DNA of 64,000 nt from RDXT01 sp033765305 (GCA_033765305.1 JANRID010000028.1:1-64000), one strand, 5' to 3'; counted from the first letter of the stretch, positions 1 to 8,852 are shown. The notes: generated by a model from the letters alone, not told the origin. Numbers and translations are program-made.

Positions 1-366
1 TTCGGAGCGGATCTCGATCACGAAGTCCGGCGAAATGCGCGCAAACCGCTTCCGGTCTTCGTCGGGCAGGGCCAGCCAGCGCTCCAGCGACACCCAGGCC
101 GTGTCGGGGGAGCGCACGGCTTTGTTGGGAAGGGTGAAGCCTCCATTCGAGTCAAAGGTTTTCCCCTGCCGGGTCTGCCGGTTCCACAGGGCAACTTCCG
201 TGGTCACCTCTGCATTCAAGCTGCTGCTGTCCGATCCGGTGGGTTCCATGAGCATGATGGTGCCGTCGGCTTCCCGCTCCACCTGCACGCCCCGCATCTC
301 CTGACAGAACAGGAAGAACTCCTCTTCGTCCAGATCGAGAAAGCGCGTTCTGAGGGGAATAGCCAT
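1..366 (-). CDS. Uma2 family restriction-endonuclease-like protein, 3' end outside window
   Basis: The reverse strand reads open from an ATG at 366 to the window edge, giving the first 122 residues of a Uma2 (DUF820) family protein. These are PD-(D/E)XK-fold putative nucleases that are scattered, often in many copies, through bacterial genomes; their biological role is poorly known. Visible family features are the early EPTGSDSS segment, the GGFTLP strand, the active-site Asp in RSPDTAWV, and the Glu of DFVIEIRSE close to the edge. The C-terminal part of the fold lies off the window. The ATG at 366 starts a compact protein with no extra N-terminal extension, as is usual for the family. It is transcribed away from the secreted-protein gene that follows. 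Confidence 0.85.
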   Translation of the reverse strand, partial: MAIPLRTRFLDLDEEEFFLFCQEMRGVQVEREADGTIMLMEPTGSDSSSLNAEVTTEVALWNRQTRQGKTFDSNGGFTLPNKAVRSPDTAWVSLERWLALPDEDRKRFARISPDFVIEIRSE

Positions 367-470
367 AGCGGGAACGATGTATCCAAATATAGCCCGATCC
401 AGCGGAATGCGCAAGACCAGGCGGGTTTCGGTGCGCTGCGGATGCTGAATTTTCGTATCTTGGGTTTTGT

Positions 471-1028
471 ATGTCCCATCCAAACCATCGTACCCGCATG
501 ATGCGTATCTGGTGTGCAGGCCTGCTGGCGGTCTGCTGTTCCGCTGCCCAGGCGCAGCAGACACCCCGGTTTGCGAAGTATCCTGTCGCTGAAACCGGCT
601 GTCACGTTTATCTTCCCGCCGATCCGGGCGGGTTTGAGCGGTCGCTGAGCGAGGACCAGTCCGAACTCTACACTGCGGAGCTGAACTACGGCGATCACCA
701 CTTCGCCGTGATTGTCGTACGCTTCTCCGAACCCATCGAGGGCGGCGCCGAGGCGTATACCGCACTGGCCGAGAGCTACCTGGATTTCCTGCAGGAGCAG
801 TTCGGCGTTACAGGCTCTGCGGGCTACGGCAGGGGGCATACGCTCGAAAGCCATCCGGAAGCCTCCGGCGTGCTCGACTACTGGGAGGACCAGGATGGCC
901 TGCAGTACGTAGTCAAAGCCTGGTGCGACAGCCGGTTCATGGCGGTGCTCATGCTCTACGGCGAGGCCGAATACCCCTATTTCAATGCCCGGGAACTGTT
1001 TTTGAACGGATTCCGCTTCCCGGAATAG
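471..1028 (+). CDS. Hypothetical secreted protein
   Basis: A 185-residue protein of unknown function. After a basic start there is a hydrophobic stretch (about residues 12-26) ending in AAQAQ, a good signal peptidase I site, so the mature protein is probably periplasmic or secreted. The mature part is acidic and aromatic and has a few Cys residues; I recognise no domain. The start is uncertain. ATG 471 follows a TATCTTGG box (456-463) by only 7 bases, while the ATGs at 498 and 501 would give a tighter signal peptide. The neighbouring membrane-protein gene follows after 37 bases in the same direction, so the two may be co-transcribed. Confidence 0.7.
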   Translation: MSHPNHRTRMMRIWCAGLLAVCCSAAQAQQTPRFAKYPVAETGCHVYLPADPGGFERSLSEDQSELYTAELNYGDHHFAVIVVRFSEPIEGGAEAYTALAESYLDFLQEQFGVTGSAGYGRGHTLESHPEASGVLDYWEDQDGLQYVVKAWCDSRFMAVLMLYGEAEYPYFNARELFLNGFRFPE

Positions 1029-1065
1029 CCGGCTGGCGGTCCCGCAACCCTTTTGCCCTCCGCAT

Positions 1066-1449
1066 ATGAAACGGCTCATCCCTGCGCTGGTCCTGCTTAC
1101 CGGCCCGCTGGCCTACCTCGAATGGGGCGGCGGGCAGCACGGATTTCTCGGCCAGATCGAATACGGAATCTTCTTCGGTCCGGATGCCTCGCTCAAAAAT
1201 CTGCTGCATCCGCTGATCCTGCTGCCGGTCTGCGGCCAGCTGCTGCTGGCCTGCACCCTATTCCTGCGCCATCCCAGCCGGGCGCTGAGCCTGGCAGGCA
1301 CCGCCTTGCAGGCACCGCTCCTGCTGCTGGTGCTGGCAGCCGGCATCCTCTCCGGCAATCTGCGGATGATCCTTTCCTGCGTACCCTTCTGGGCCGCTGC
1401 CGTGCTGCAGCTCCTGGCCTACCGCAAGCAGGCGCAGCCTGCTGCCTAA
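1066..1449 (+). CDS. Small integral membrane protein of unknown function
   Basis: A 127-residue hydrophobic protein with about four predicted membrane segments (near residues 3-18, 45-65, 72-92 and 98-117) and a short basic C-terminus. There are no catalytic motifs and I do not recognise the family. It lies 37 bases after the secreted-protein gene and 29 bases before the Crp/Fnr-type regulator gene, all on the same strand, so a three-gene transcription unit is plausible. Base composition and codon use look like the neighbours, with no sign of recent transfer. Confidence 0.65.
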   Translation: MKRLIPALVLLTGPLAYLEWGGGQHGFLGQIEYGIFFGPDASLKNLLHPLILLPVCGQLLLACTLFLRHPSRALSLAGTALQAPLLLLVLAAGILSGNLRMILSCVPFWAAAVLQLLAYRKQAQPAA

Positions 1450-1478
1450 GCCGCGCAACAGCCCGGCATGGGCATCGT

Positions 1479-2087
1479 ATGAACGATATGTCCATGCCTC
1501 CCGAACTTACCAGCGCCCTGATCCAGGAGGAGCTTTCGCGGATTTCCACCGTCAGTCCCCGTACGGCCAGCCAGCTGCTGGAGCATACCGCCCTCCGGGC
1601 GATGGCGCGGGGCGAGCTGCCCGAGCAGGAAGGCGAACCCTTGCGCTGCGAATACATCGTGCTGCGCGGCATCGTCCGGGCGTTTGTGCGCAGCCCGGAG
1701 GGCGAAGAGGCGACGGTCAATTTTTATACAGACCACCAGCCCGTCACGCCTGCACTGATGCGCAGCGTCAATGCGGTCTGTTTTCTCAACCTGGAGGTCA
1801 TCAGCCCGGATGCGGAACTGCTGCTTTTTTCATATGCCGGCATGACCCGCCAGATGCAGGATAACGAGGACCTGAAGCGGTTTGGCTACCAGGTCATGAT
1901 GATGGATGCCTTTGGCCGGGCAGAACGGGAGCGCATGCTGCTCACGGCACCGGGACGGGACAAACTGCGCTGGTTCCGGCAGCGTTTCCCCAATCTGGAA
2001 AACCGCATCCCCCATTACTATATCGCATCCTACCTGGGGCTTACCCCCACGTCCATGAGCCGCCTGCGCGCCCAGCATCCGGACTGA
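1479..2087 (+). CDS. Crp/Fnr family transcriptional regulator
   Basis: A 202-residue regulator of the cyclic-nucleotide-binding-like Crp/Fnr superfamily. The N-terminal two thirds form the effector-binding beta-roll (about residues 40-120), with the 'YIVLRGIVRAFV' strand pattern typical of Bacteroidota members. The C-terminus holds a short winged helix-turn-helix around IASYLGLTPTSMSRLR (about residues 180-197). There are no Fnr-type N-terminal cysteines, so an oxygen-sensing iron-sulphur cluster is unlikely, and the ligand is unknown. I chose ATG 1479, although ATGs at 1488 and 1494 are also possible. A perfect 15-bp palindrome at 2132-2146, just downstream and in front of the next gene, is a candidate binding site. 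Confidence 0.85.
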   Translation: MNDMSMPPELTSALIQEELSRISTVSPRTASQLLEHTALRAMARGELPEQEGEPLRCEYIVLRGIVRAFVRSPEGEEATVNFYTDHQPVTPALMRSVNAVCFLNLEVISPDAELLLFSYAGMTRQMQDNEDLKRFGYQVMMMDAFGRAERERMLLTAPGRDKLRWFRQRFPNLENRIPHYYIASYLGLTPTSMSRLRAQHPD

Positions 2088-2131
2088 GGCCCGGGCCGCT
2101 GCACGCCGCTGAAAATCTTGCCAAATGTACA

Positions 2132-2161
2132 TGCGTGCTGCACGCAGGCCAGCTAGGTTTG
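2132..2161 (+). promoter_or_regulatory. Candidate promoter and operator for the alpha/beta-hydrolase gene
   Basis: TAGGTTTG at 2154-2161 matches the Bacteroidota -7 consensus TAnnTTTG exactly and lies 24 bases before the ATG at 2186. Directly upstream, where the -33 element would sit, is a perfect inverted repeat, TGCGTGC-T-GCACGCA (2132-2146). A regulator bound there would overlap the promoter; the adjacent Crp/Fnr-type protein is the obvious but unproven candidate. Confidence 0.45.
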
Positions 2162-2185
2162 GCCTGTACTGTATAACCGCACGCA

Positions 2186-3184
2186 ATGATGAACTCCCCA
2201 CGGTACTGGATTGGCATCGGGCTGCTGGCCTGGATGCTGCACGCCTGCCAGCCGATCGATGAAATCGGCGCCCTCGTCCCTCCGACCGCCGATCAGAATC
2301 CGGCCCTGCCAGCCCTGCCGGTCACGGTCGCCGGCCATACCCGCCTTCTGTATGTGCAGACCTTCGGCCAGCCGGGCAGCCCGGTGCTGCTGTTTGTGCA
2401 TGGCAGCTATACCGACTCCCGCGCCTACCGCAATCTCTGCGAAAGCCTGGCCAGCCGCTATTTCGTGGTGCTCTGGGACCAGCGCGGCTGCGGCCTGTCC
2501 GAGCGGATCACGGAAGCGGAGTTTTCGCTCGCCTGGAGTGTGGAGGAAATCCGGCAGGTCCGGGAGGCCTATGCGCCAGGCCAGCCGGTGACCGTAATCG
2601 GGCACTCCTGGGGCGGAGGCATTTCCACGATGTTTGCCGCTGCGTATCCGGAGGCCGTAGAGCAGCTCGTGCTGCTGGAGCCGATCCCGCTGACCGGCAG
2701 CGACATGCAGCAGCTGTTCAAAACGATCGTCGAGTTCAGCTATGTCAATGCCGACTGGAACAGCGTGTCCCGGCAGGGCGAAATGCTTTCGCTGCGCGGC
2801 CACGAGCAGCTGGACTACCGGGCTATGATGATGCTCAGAAGCTCCCTGACCCGAAACTACCACTGCGACCGGGAGCACCCGCCGGAATGGCCTGTGCACC
2901 GGGTCGGCGGGCAGGTGGAAACCTTCCGCACCCGCGCCTTGGGCAGCCCCTTCGCAGGCGGATTCAATTACGATTTCCGGGCCGGGATTGATCAGCTGCA
3001 GGATACCGTGCTGATTCTGGGCGGCTCCTGCAGTTCGCTGGGCTATGCCGTCCAGCTGGCGTACACGAAGCCGCATTTCCCGCATGCGCGGACCGCAGAG
3101 ATCCCGGACGCCGGGCACCGGATGAACATCGAGCAGTTTGAACGGGTGATGACGGAGCTGGAAGCACACTTACATGCCTACTGA
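2186..3184 (+). CDS. Alpha/beta-fold hydrolase lipoprotein
   Basis: A 332-residue alpha/beta hydrolase, resembling the proline iminopeptidase or epoxide-hydrolase branch. A signal sequence ends in the lipobox-like LHAC (Cys about residue 21), so it is probably a lipid-anchored envelope protein. Fold landmarks are the oxyanion strand LLFVHGSYTD, the motif WDQRGCGLS, the nucleophile elbow GHSWGGG with the catalytic Ser, and the catalytic His in DAGHRMNIEQF near the C-terminus. The acid residue is probably in the segment after VLILGG. The substrate cannot be told from sequence. Its stop codon lies 1 base before the ATG of the next gene, which suggests co-transcription with the following secreted protein. 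Confidence 0.85.
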   Translation: MMNSPRYWIGIGLLAWMLHACQPIDEIGALVPPTADQNPALPALPVTVAGHTRLLYVQTFGQPGSPVLLFVHGSYTDSRAYRNLCESLASRYFVVLWDQRGCGLSERITEAEFSLAWSVEEIRQVREAYAPGQPVTVIGHSWGGGISTMFAAAYPEAVEQLVLLEPIPLTGSDMQQLFKTIVEFSYVNADWNSVSRQGEMLSLRGHEQLDYRAMMMLRSSLTRNYHCDREHPPEWPVHRVGGQVETFRTRALGSPFAGGFNYDFRAGIDQLQDTVLILGGSCSSLGYAVQLAYTKPHFPHARTAEIPDAGHRMNIEQFERVMTELEAHLHAY

Positions 3185-3185
3185 C

Positions 3186-3920
3186 ATGAAACTGAACGGA
3201 ATACAACTCGCATGGCTGGCTGCGGCACTGCTGCTGCCCGCCGGGGCTGCGCAAGCCCAGTACGAAATGGGGCTTCTGCTGGAGGCCCCGCACAGCGCGC
3301 AGATCCAGATGACAGCTGCGCCCCACCTGGCGCTGAGCGCCCAGTACCTCCGAGCGAGCGAACGGCTGCGGGCTGGAGGCAGTCCGCTCGGCATCGGCGT
3401 ATCGGCGAGCCTGCCGCTTTCGGCGCTCCGGGGCTTCGATCTGGATGTGTCGGCAGGGATTGCGCACCGCTGGATGCCGCATCCCGCATGGCAGATGCTC
3501 AGCAGCCTGCGCTACGGGCTGTCCGCCACCCGGGATCTGAACGGGCAGTTCGTCCATCACGGCCTGCGCATGGACCTATGCCCGGGCCGCTACGGGCGGC
3601 GGTGGATGCTGGCCGCGCACCTATCGCTCGACTACCGGCCCTTCGTGCATATCCGGCACAGCGCGTATGCGCAGCAGGCGTTTGAAGGCCTGCCGCAGGA
3701 CGGTCCGCAGGACGGATGGTACACCCAGCACCTGCTCTTCAGCCAGTATGGCCTGTGCGCCGCATACCGGCGGGGGCGCTGGAATGCCCATGCAGGGCTC
3801 GATTACCGCCGGGCACACGCGCAGCTGGGGCGGATCGTCTTGCCTGACATCGGCATCCTGCCTTTCAGCGGGTCCCTTGGGCTAGGCTTTGCCCTGGGCA
3901 GCGGCGCGCCGCCGCGCTGA
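3186..3920 (+). CDS. Hypothetical secreted, possibly outer-membrane beta-barrel protein
   Basis: A 244-residue protein starting with a clear signal peptide (hydrophobic to about residue 23, cleavage after AAQA). The mature part has alternating hydrophobic and aromatic residues, short Gly/Asp turns, and ends in a strand-like GLGFALGSG. This suggests a small beta-barrel or beta-rich outer-membrane protein, but I recognise no family. An in-frame ATG at 3174 overlaps the hydrolase gene; the ATG at 3186 is preferred because it starts MKLNG directly before the signal sequence. It is probably co-transcribed with the hydrolase. Confidence 0.65.
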   Translation: MKLNGIQLAWLAAALLLPAGAAQAQYEMGLLLEAPHSAQIQMTAAPHLALSAQYLRASERLRAGGSPLGIGVSASLPLSALRGFDLDVSAGIAHRWMPHPAWQMLSSLRYGLSATRDLNGQFVHHGLRMDLCPGRYGRRWMLAAHLSLDYRPFVHIRHSAYAQQAFEGLPQDGPQDGWYTQHLLFSQYGLCAAYRRGRWNAHAGLDYRRAHAQLGRIVLPDIGILPFSGSLGLGFALGSGAPPR

Positions 3921-3990
3921 TTCCGCAGGCAGCGCCGCAACTTGCGGCCTGCTGTCAGCCGTATAAGGCAGCAAACCCCTTCGTACTGTG

Positions 3991-4845
3991 ATGCGTTTGC
4001 TGCTGATTACGGTCCTGCTCGGATCACTCCAGTCCGCTTTTGCCCAGGCTGAACTGGTGGCGCCCGGCGTCATTTCCGACGGACAGGCCTTCGGTGCAGC
4101 GGTCAGCCCGGACGGAAAAGAGCTCTTCTTTGTCCGGTCCTATGGCGGGCGCGACAGCCTGCACCTCTACCGGTCGGAGCGGCTCAAGGGCCAGTGGCAG
4201 CCGCCCCAGCCGGTATTCTTCATGGACCGGACGGTCATGCAGATCGACCCGGCTTTCTCCCCCGATGGCAACTCCCTGCTGTTCAACGCCTTTGCCGATC
4301 CGGCCCAAAGCTTCGATGTGTACGTCGTATCCCGTACCGCAGGCGGCTGGAGCGCGCCGATGCGCTACGGCGGGGAGATCAACTCCGCCGCCAGCGATTT
4401 CTACGCCACCATCACCGCTGGCCAGTCGATCTATTTCACCCGCCGGACCGAAAGCAACGACATTTATGCCAGCCGCTTTGAAAACGGGCGCTACCGCACG
4501 GCCGTTCCGCTCGACAGCAGCATCAATACCCCCGGCATCGAATCCAATCCCTGGATTGCGCCGGACGAGTCGTACCTGATCTTTTTCTCCGACCGCCCCG
4601 GCGGGTACGGGGATGTGGATCTGTACATCAGTTTCCGGCAGGGAAGCCGCTGGACCCGGCCCCTCAACCTGGGCAGCGAAGTCAACGGTCCGTCAGGCGA
4701 ATTCTGCCCCAGCGTGCAGGGCGGCTATCTGTATTTTTCCCGGACCGAACAAACAGACGGCAAGCGGACCGAAAACATCTGGCGGATTCCCCTCAAAACC
4801 CTCGGCCTCAAAGCCCTGCGGCGAACTGCCTTTGCACAGCCCTGA
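3991..4845 (+). CDS. Secreted TolB-like PD40 beta-propeller protein
   Basis: A 284-residue protein with a signal peptide (MRLLLITVLL..., cleavage near SAFAQ) followed by PD40 (WD40-like) repeats. Repeat signatures are SPDGKELFF, SPDGNSLLF and APDESYLIFFSDRPGG, separated by about 45-50 residues, which is enough for a small five- or six-bladed propeller. Such stand-alone PD40 proteins are common in Bacteroidota and probably mediate binding; no enzyme activity is implied. In OmpA-fused relatives the same repeats precede a peptidoglycan-binding domain, which is absent here. ATG 3991 is used; a GTG lies one codon upstream. The gene converges on the response-regulator gene, with 3 bases between their stop codons. 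Confidence 0.85.
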   Translation: MRLLLITVLLGSLQSAFAQAELVAPGVISDGQAFGAAVSPDGKELFFVRSYGGRDSLHLYRSERLKGQWQPPQPVFFMDRTVMQIDPAFSPDGNSLLFNAFADPAQSFDVYVVSRTAGGWSAPMRYGGEINSAASDFYATITAGQSIYFTRRTESNDIYASRFENGRYRTAVPLDSSINTPGIESNPWIAPDESYLIFFSDRPGGYGDVDLYISFRQGSRWTRPLNLGSEVNGPSGEFCPSVQGGYLYFSRTEQTDGKRTENIWRIPLKTLGLKALRRTAFAQP

Positions 4846-4848
4846 GGA

Positions 4849-5568
4849 TCATCGCCTAAGCAGGCGCCCGCCCAGCAGGCCTTCCTGAACGGTCTGCCGG
4901 TACTCCCGGCCTACTGTGAGCCCTTTGCCCGAACTCAGAAACACCGTATTGCCTTCGACCGCCGTCACCTGATCCAGCGCAACCAGGCAGGATTTGTGAA
5001 TCCGGATGAAACGGTCCGCAGGCAGCTGCTGCTGGATTCCGCTCAGCGTCAGGTACACGATGTGCTTGTGCGTGCGGGTGTGGAGAATCACATAGTTCTG
5101 CATGGCCTCCACCCAGATCAGCTCATCCAGGGCGATGCGCTCGTAGCGGTTGCCGCATTTGACGAACACATAATCCGGCACAGGCGCCGCCGCTGCGGGC
5201 CGGCGGGCCAGCTGTAGGTAGTCGCGGGCCTTGTTGGCCGATTTGAGGAAACGGTCGAAGGAAATGGGTTTGACCAGATAGTCCAGCACATCCAGCTCGT
5301 AGCCTTCCAGGGCAAAATGCGGATACGCGGTCGTGATGATGACCAGCGGCGGCTGGGCAAGGCTGCGGATGAACTCCAGGCCGGTCATGCGCGGCATATG
5401 GATATCGAGAAAGAGCAGGTCGACCGGTCCGGCGGCCAGGGCATCGTTGGCGCGCAGGGCATTTTCACAGCTGCCGGCCAGCTGCAGGAACTCCACTTCG
5501 GCTACATAGCCGGCCAGCCCTTCCCGGGCCAGCGGCTCGTCATCTACGATCAGGCATCGGATCTGCAT
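4849..5568 (-). CDS. LytTR family response regulator
   Basis: A 239-residue response regulator with an N-terminal receiver domain and a C-terminal LytTR DNA-binding domain. The receiver shows the acidic pocket (VDDEP), the phospho-acceptor Asp in LFLDIHMP, the conserved Thr in IITTAY and Lys in YLVKPISF. The LytTR domain starts around residue 135 (YVFVKCGNRYERI) and includes IHKSCLVALDQV. Its gene overlaps the upstream histidine kinase gene by 29 bases, the usual arrangement for LytS/LytT pairs in Bacteroidota, so the two are almost certainly a cognate pair made from one mRNA. The target genes are unknown. Confidence 0.95.
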   Translation of the reverse strand: MQIRCLIVDDEPLAREGLAGYVAEVEFLQLAGSCENALRANDALAAGPVDLLFLDIHMPRMTGLEFIRSLAQPPLVIITTAYPHFALEGYELDVLDYLVKPISFDRFLKSANKARDYLQLARRPAAAAPVPDYVFVKCGNRYERIALDELIWVEAMQNYVILHTRTHKHIVYLTLSGIQQQLPADRFIRIHKSCLVALDQVTAVEGNTVFLSSGKGLTVGREYRQTVQEGLLGGRLLRR

Positions 5569-6682
5569 GCAGGTCGAGGGTTAATGACGTATAAAATGCG
5601 CCGTCTTCCGGGCGGATGAGCAGGCGGTGCCTGCCGGGGTAGAGCAGTTCGAGGCGGCGGGTCACATTGGCCAGCCCCACCCCGCCCGGGGCCTGCGGCC
5701 CCGGCAGCGCCTCGCGGGTGTTGCGGACCTCCAGGCTGAGCTGATCCGGGCTGCCTGCCAGCCGGATGCGGATGCGGGCCGGCTGGTCCGGCGGCGCAGA
5801 CACGTGCTTGAATGCATTCTCGATGAACGGAATCAGCAGAAAGGGCGCGATCTGATACCCGCTCAGCAAGCCTTCCTGCTCGAAGACCACTTCGGTCCGG
5901 CTGCTTTTGCGCAGCCGCTCCAGTTCCACATAATTGTGCAGGTAGGCCAGCTCATGCTCGATCGCCACGCGGTCTGTGCTGCATTCATAGATCTGATACC
6001 GAAGCAGATCCGAAAACCGCAGCAGGGTGCCCGCAGCCAGATCGGGATCTTTGCGGATGAGAAAATAGATGCTGTTGATGGCGTTGAAGAGGAAGTGCGG
6101 ATTGATCTGCGCGCGGAGAAAATCCAGCTCCGCGGCGAGGCGCTCCGTTTCCATCTGCTGCGCATGCTGCATGAGCGTGCGCTGGCGGCGCACCAGATGC
6201 ACCCCGGTCAGCAGCAGCACGGTGAGCAGGGTGCTGAAATACACTGATCCCACGGCCTCCCAGCTGAGGAAGTACCATGTCCAGCCGGGAGCCGGATCGG
6301 ACAGGTAGCTGACGAGGCCAATGGGCAGCGCACAGAGCACAATAACCGGCACAAACACGGCGGTGCCAGCCACGTAGCGCTGGGTGCGCAGGGCGAAGGG
6401 CAGGATGCCGTAGATCGTGAGATACGTGGCGCCCGCATGGCAGGCCAGATAGGTAAGGTTGATCAGGACGCCTTCCGGGCTGCGCGTTTCGGGCATGGCA
6501 AGGGTCCAGAAGGTAAAGTATGCGCTCCAGAACAGGAGATGCTGCACGAGGCGGCTGCGGCCAGCCGGGAAGACCCAGCGGCCGGGCCAGCCCGGCGAAG
6601 CGGCCGGCCTGTGCCAGCGGTGCGCCGCAGGCTGCGGAATGTGCGGAGAAGCGCCGTTCATCGGAGGTGCCTGAATGATCAT
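5540..6682 (-). CDS. LytS-type sensor histidine kinase
   Basis: A 380-residue membrane histidine kinase of the His_kinase (pfam06580) type. About four membrane helices lie between residues 45 and 170, followed by a short coiled linker (MQHAQQMETERLAAELDFLRAQ). The H-box is INPHFLFNAINSIYFL, with the phospho-accepting His. The C-terminal ATPase domain has the N-box-like FIENAFKHV and a Gly-rich GGVGLANV motif. There is no large extracellular sensor domain, so the signal may be sensed within the membrane. ATG 6682 is the first start in frame. The gene overlaps the LytTR regulator gene. The 271 bases before it hold no gene. Confidence 0.93.
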   Translation of the reverse strand: MIIQAPPMNGASPHIPQPAAHRWHRPAASPGWPGRWVFPAGRSRLVQHLLFWSAYFTFWTLAMPETRSPEGVLINLTYLACHAGATYLTIYGILPFALRTQRYVAGTAVFVPVIVLCALPIGLVSYLSDPAPGWTWYFLSWEAVGSVYFSTLLTVLLLTGVHLVRRQRTLMQHAQQMETERLAAELDFLRAQINPHFLFNAINSIYFLIRKDPDLAAGTLLRFSDLLRYQIYECSTDRVAIEHELAYLHNYVELERLRKSSRTEVVFEQEGLLSGYQIAPFLLIPFIENAFKHVSAPPDQPARIRIRLAGSPDQLSLEVRNTREALPGPQAPGGVGLANVTRRLELLYPGRHRLLIRPEDGAFYTSLTLDLHADPMPDRR

Positions 6683-6953
6683 AACTGCTGGAACTGAAAA
6701 AAGTACAGCGCCGGCGCAGAAAATCCGGCTGTTTTTCAGGCTGAAGATGCACCTCAGCCCGCTTTGCTGCCACTTTCCTTGATCAACCGCAGCAGAAGCT
6801 TGATGAAGCGCACTGCCCCGCGGGCAGGTGCGGCCGGCAGCGGATGGTCCATCCGCCGGCGGCGTTGGTCACGGATCCCGGATCGTTGATCAAAGCCTTT
6901 TCGCCAGAGCGGAGCCGCTGCCGTATTTCGGAGCATACAATAACAAGCTTCCT

Positions 6954-7601
6954 ATGAAACAGCACCTTGTATGGATCGCCTGCCTGCTGGCCACGGCCGC
7001 CCAGGCACAGGAAATCGAAGGCCGCAGCAGCTTCTACCTCGCCGTGGGCGCGCATGCGCTGCAGCTCCCGGAACTGAACGCCCGGCTCGACGCGCTGGAC
7101 CTGCCGCAGGCGCCCGGTGCCATGACCGTCAGCGGCTTCGGCGGCATGTATGCCAACCGGATTGTGATGGGCGGGGAAGGATTTACGGTAGCGCAGTTTG
7201 CCATTCAGGGCAGCCGGGCGGTGGACCTCGCCGGCGGGGCGGGATATGGCTTCCTGGGGTATGAATTCGTGCGCACCAAACGGCTGAGCCTGTATCCCCT
7301 CCTCGGAATCGGCGGCGGCGGGCTGCGCATCAGCCTGCAGGAGCAGCCGGATGAAGACCAGTTCGACGCCTATGCCCAGGGCAATGCCGCCGGCGCCACC
7401 TTCAGCAGCGGCTGGCTGCTGGGGCAGGCTGCGCTGGGACTCAATTACTACGGCACCTACGGCCAGCTGATGGGGCTCCGCATCGGCGCCTACACCTCGC
7501 CGAGCCGTGCCTGGGAAAGCCCCTTCGGCGAGCTGCAGAATGCGCCTTCGGACCGACTGACCGGCTTTTACTTCAGCCTGCTCTTCGGCCTGCATCATTG
7601 A
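6954..7601 (+). CDS. Hypothetical secreted beta-rich protein
   Basis: A 215-residue protein with a signal peptide (MKQHLVWIACLLATAAQAQ). The mature portion alternates Gly-rich turns and amphipathic strands (for example YGFLGYEF and LLGIGGGGLRIS) and ends in YFSLLFGLHH, resembling the last strand of a small outer-membrane barrel. No specific family is recognised. The ATG at 6954 was chosen because it begins directly at the signal peptide; the open frame upstream is much less protein-like. It is convergent with the following flavoenzyme gene. Confidence 0.68.
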   Translation: MKQHLVWIACLLATAAQAQEIEGRSSFYLAVGAHALQLPELNARLDALDLPQAPGAMTVSGFGGMYANRIVMGGEGFTVAQFAIQGSRAVDLAGGAGYGFLGYEFVRTKRLSLYPLLGIGGGGLRISLQEQPDEDQFDAYAQGNAAGATFSSGWLLGQAALGLNYYGTYGQLMGLRIGAYTSPSRAWESPFGELQNAPSDRLTGFYFSLLFGLHH

Positions 7602-7619
7602 GCGGGTGCCCGCACCAGC

Positions 7620-8852
7620 TCAGGACCGCTGACGGCCAAACACCTCCAGTCCTGACCGCGCCATGATGCCCAGCAAGGCAAGCAGCCCCGCATCCGACTG
7701 CCGGGGCTGTTTGCCTTGACCCATCCGCCGGAGCTGCTGCGCGTACCACATGATATCGAAGAGGCTCGCCCGCTCATCGAGGGCGCGGATACCGGTGCGG
7801 ATCCGGGGCAAGGTGCAGGGGTCCTGCAGCCCGCTGCGGATCTGCGCCGGCAGATCCGGATACACAGCCAGCGGACGGGCCAGCCCGATCAGATCGGTAG
7901 CGCCTGCGGCCAGTGCCTCGGCCATGGCCGAGGCACTGCGGAAGCCGCCGGTCACCGCCACCGGGCAGGTTGCCAGGCGTTTGACCTGCTCGGCGAAGAA
8001 CAAAAAGTAGGCCTCCCGCTGCCGGGTGCTTTCGCGCCGCGTATCTCCCGACATCACCACCGGGTTTTCATATGTTCCGCCCGAAATCTCGATCAGGTCG
8101 ATGCCCTCGCGGTCCAGCGCCCGCACCACGTCCAGCGATTCGGCCTCTGTGAAGCCGCCGCGCTGGAAATCCGCCGAATTGAGCTTGATCCCCACCGGAA
8201 ACGCAGGCCCGACCGCCTGGCGGATGGCGCGGTACACCTCCAGCGGAAAACGCATGCGCCGCTCCGGGCTGCCGCCCCAGCTGTCCTCGCGCTGGTTGTG
8301 GCGGGGGGAAAGAAACTGGCTGACCAGATACCCGTGCGCGCCGTGGATCTGCACGCCGGTGAATCCGGCCTGCTGCGCCAGCCGGGCGCTGGCGGCGAAG
8401 CCGGCCACGAGGTCCAGGATCTCGGCTTCCGTCAGGGCACGGGGCGGCGCGAAGAAGGGCTTCAGGTCCCCGCCGAGCGGAATGGCGCTGGGCGCCACCG
8501 GCTCGCGCGAAAGCATGCGCGGCGACTGTTTTCCGGGGTGGTTGAGCTGCATCCAGAGCTGCGTGCCGCCGGCGGTGCCGGCCGCCGCCCAGGCCCGGAA
8601 CGGCTCCAGGTCCGACGAAGCGTCCAGCACCACATTGCGCGGCTCCCCCAGCGCATCGCGGCGGATCATCACATTGCCTGTAATCAGCAGGCCGGTGCCG
8701 CCCGCCGCCCAGGTCCGGTACAAGGCCGGCAGCAGCGGGGACGGATCGTGGCGGCGGTCCCCCAGGCCTTCGCTCATCGCGGATTTCAGGAAGCGGTTGC
8801 GGATTACCGTGCCGCAGGGCAGGGAAACAGGCTCGAACAAGGGCTCAGTCAT
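7620..8852 (-). CDS. NADH:flavin oxidoreductase, Old Yellow Enzyme family
   Basis: A 410-residue TIM-barrel flavoprotein of the Old Yellow Enzyme class, which reduces activated C=C bonds using FMN and NAD(P)H. Landmarks are the N-terminal FEPVSLPCGTVIRNRFLKSA, the active-site segment VQIHGAHGYLVSQFLSP followed by HNQREDSWGG, IDLIEISGG, and the FMN phosphate-binding part VTGGFRSA with GATDLIGLARPL. It lacks the C-terminal FAD and iron-sulphur domains of 2,4-dienoyl-CoA reductase, so it is a single-domain enzyme. The physiological substrate is unknown. It is divergent from the acyl-CoA thioesterase gene. Confidence 0.92.
   Translation of the reverse strand: MTEPLFEPVSLPCGTVIRNRFLKSAMSEGLGDRRHDPSPLLPALYRTWAAGGTGLLITGNVMIRRDALGEPRNVVLDASSDLEPFRAWAAAGTAGGTQLWMQLNHPGKQSPRMLSREPVAPSAIPLGGDLKPFFAPPRALTEAEILDLVAGFAASARLAQQAGFTGVQIHGAHGYLVSQFLSPRHNQREDSWGGSPERRMRFPLEVYRAIRQAVGPAFPVGIKLNSADFQRGGFTEAESLDVVRALDREGIDLIEISGGTYENPVVMSGDTRRESTRQREAYFLFFAEQVKRLATCPVAVTGGFRSASAMAEALAAGATDLIGLARPLAVYPDLPAQIRSGLQDPCTLPRIRTGIRALDERASLFDIMWYAQQLRRMGQGKQPRQSDAGLLALLGIMARSGLEVFGRQRS

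Noticed and set aside
216..1079. Reverse-strand open frame of 287 codons
   Set aside because: It overlaps both the Uma2 gene and the secreted-protein gene. Its sequence has no signal or domain, while both of those do.
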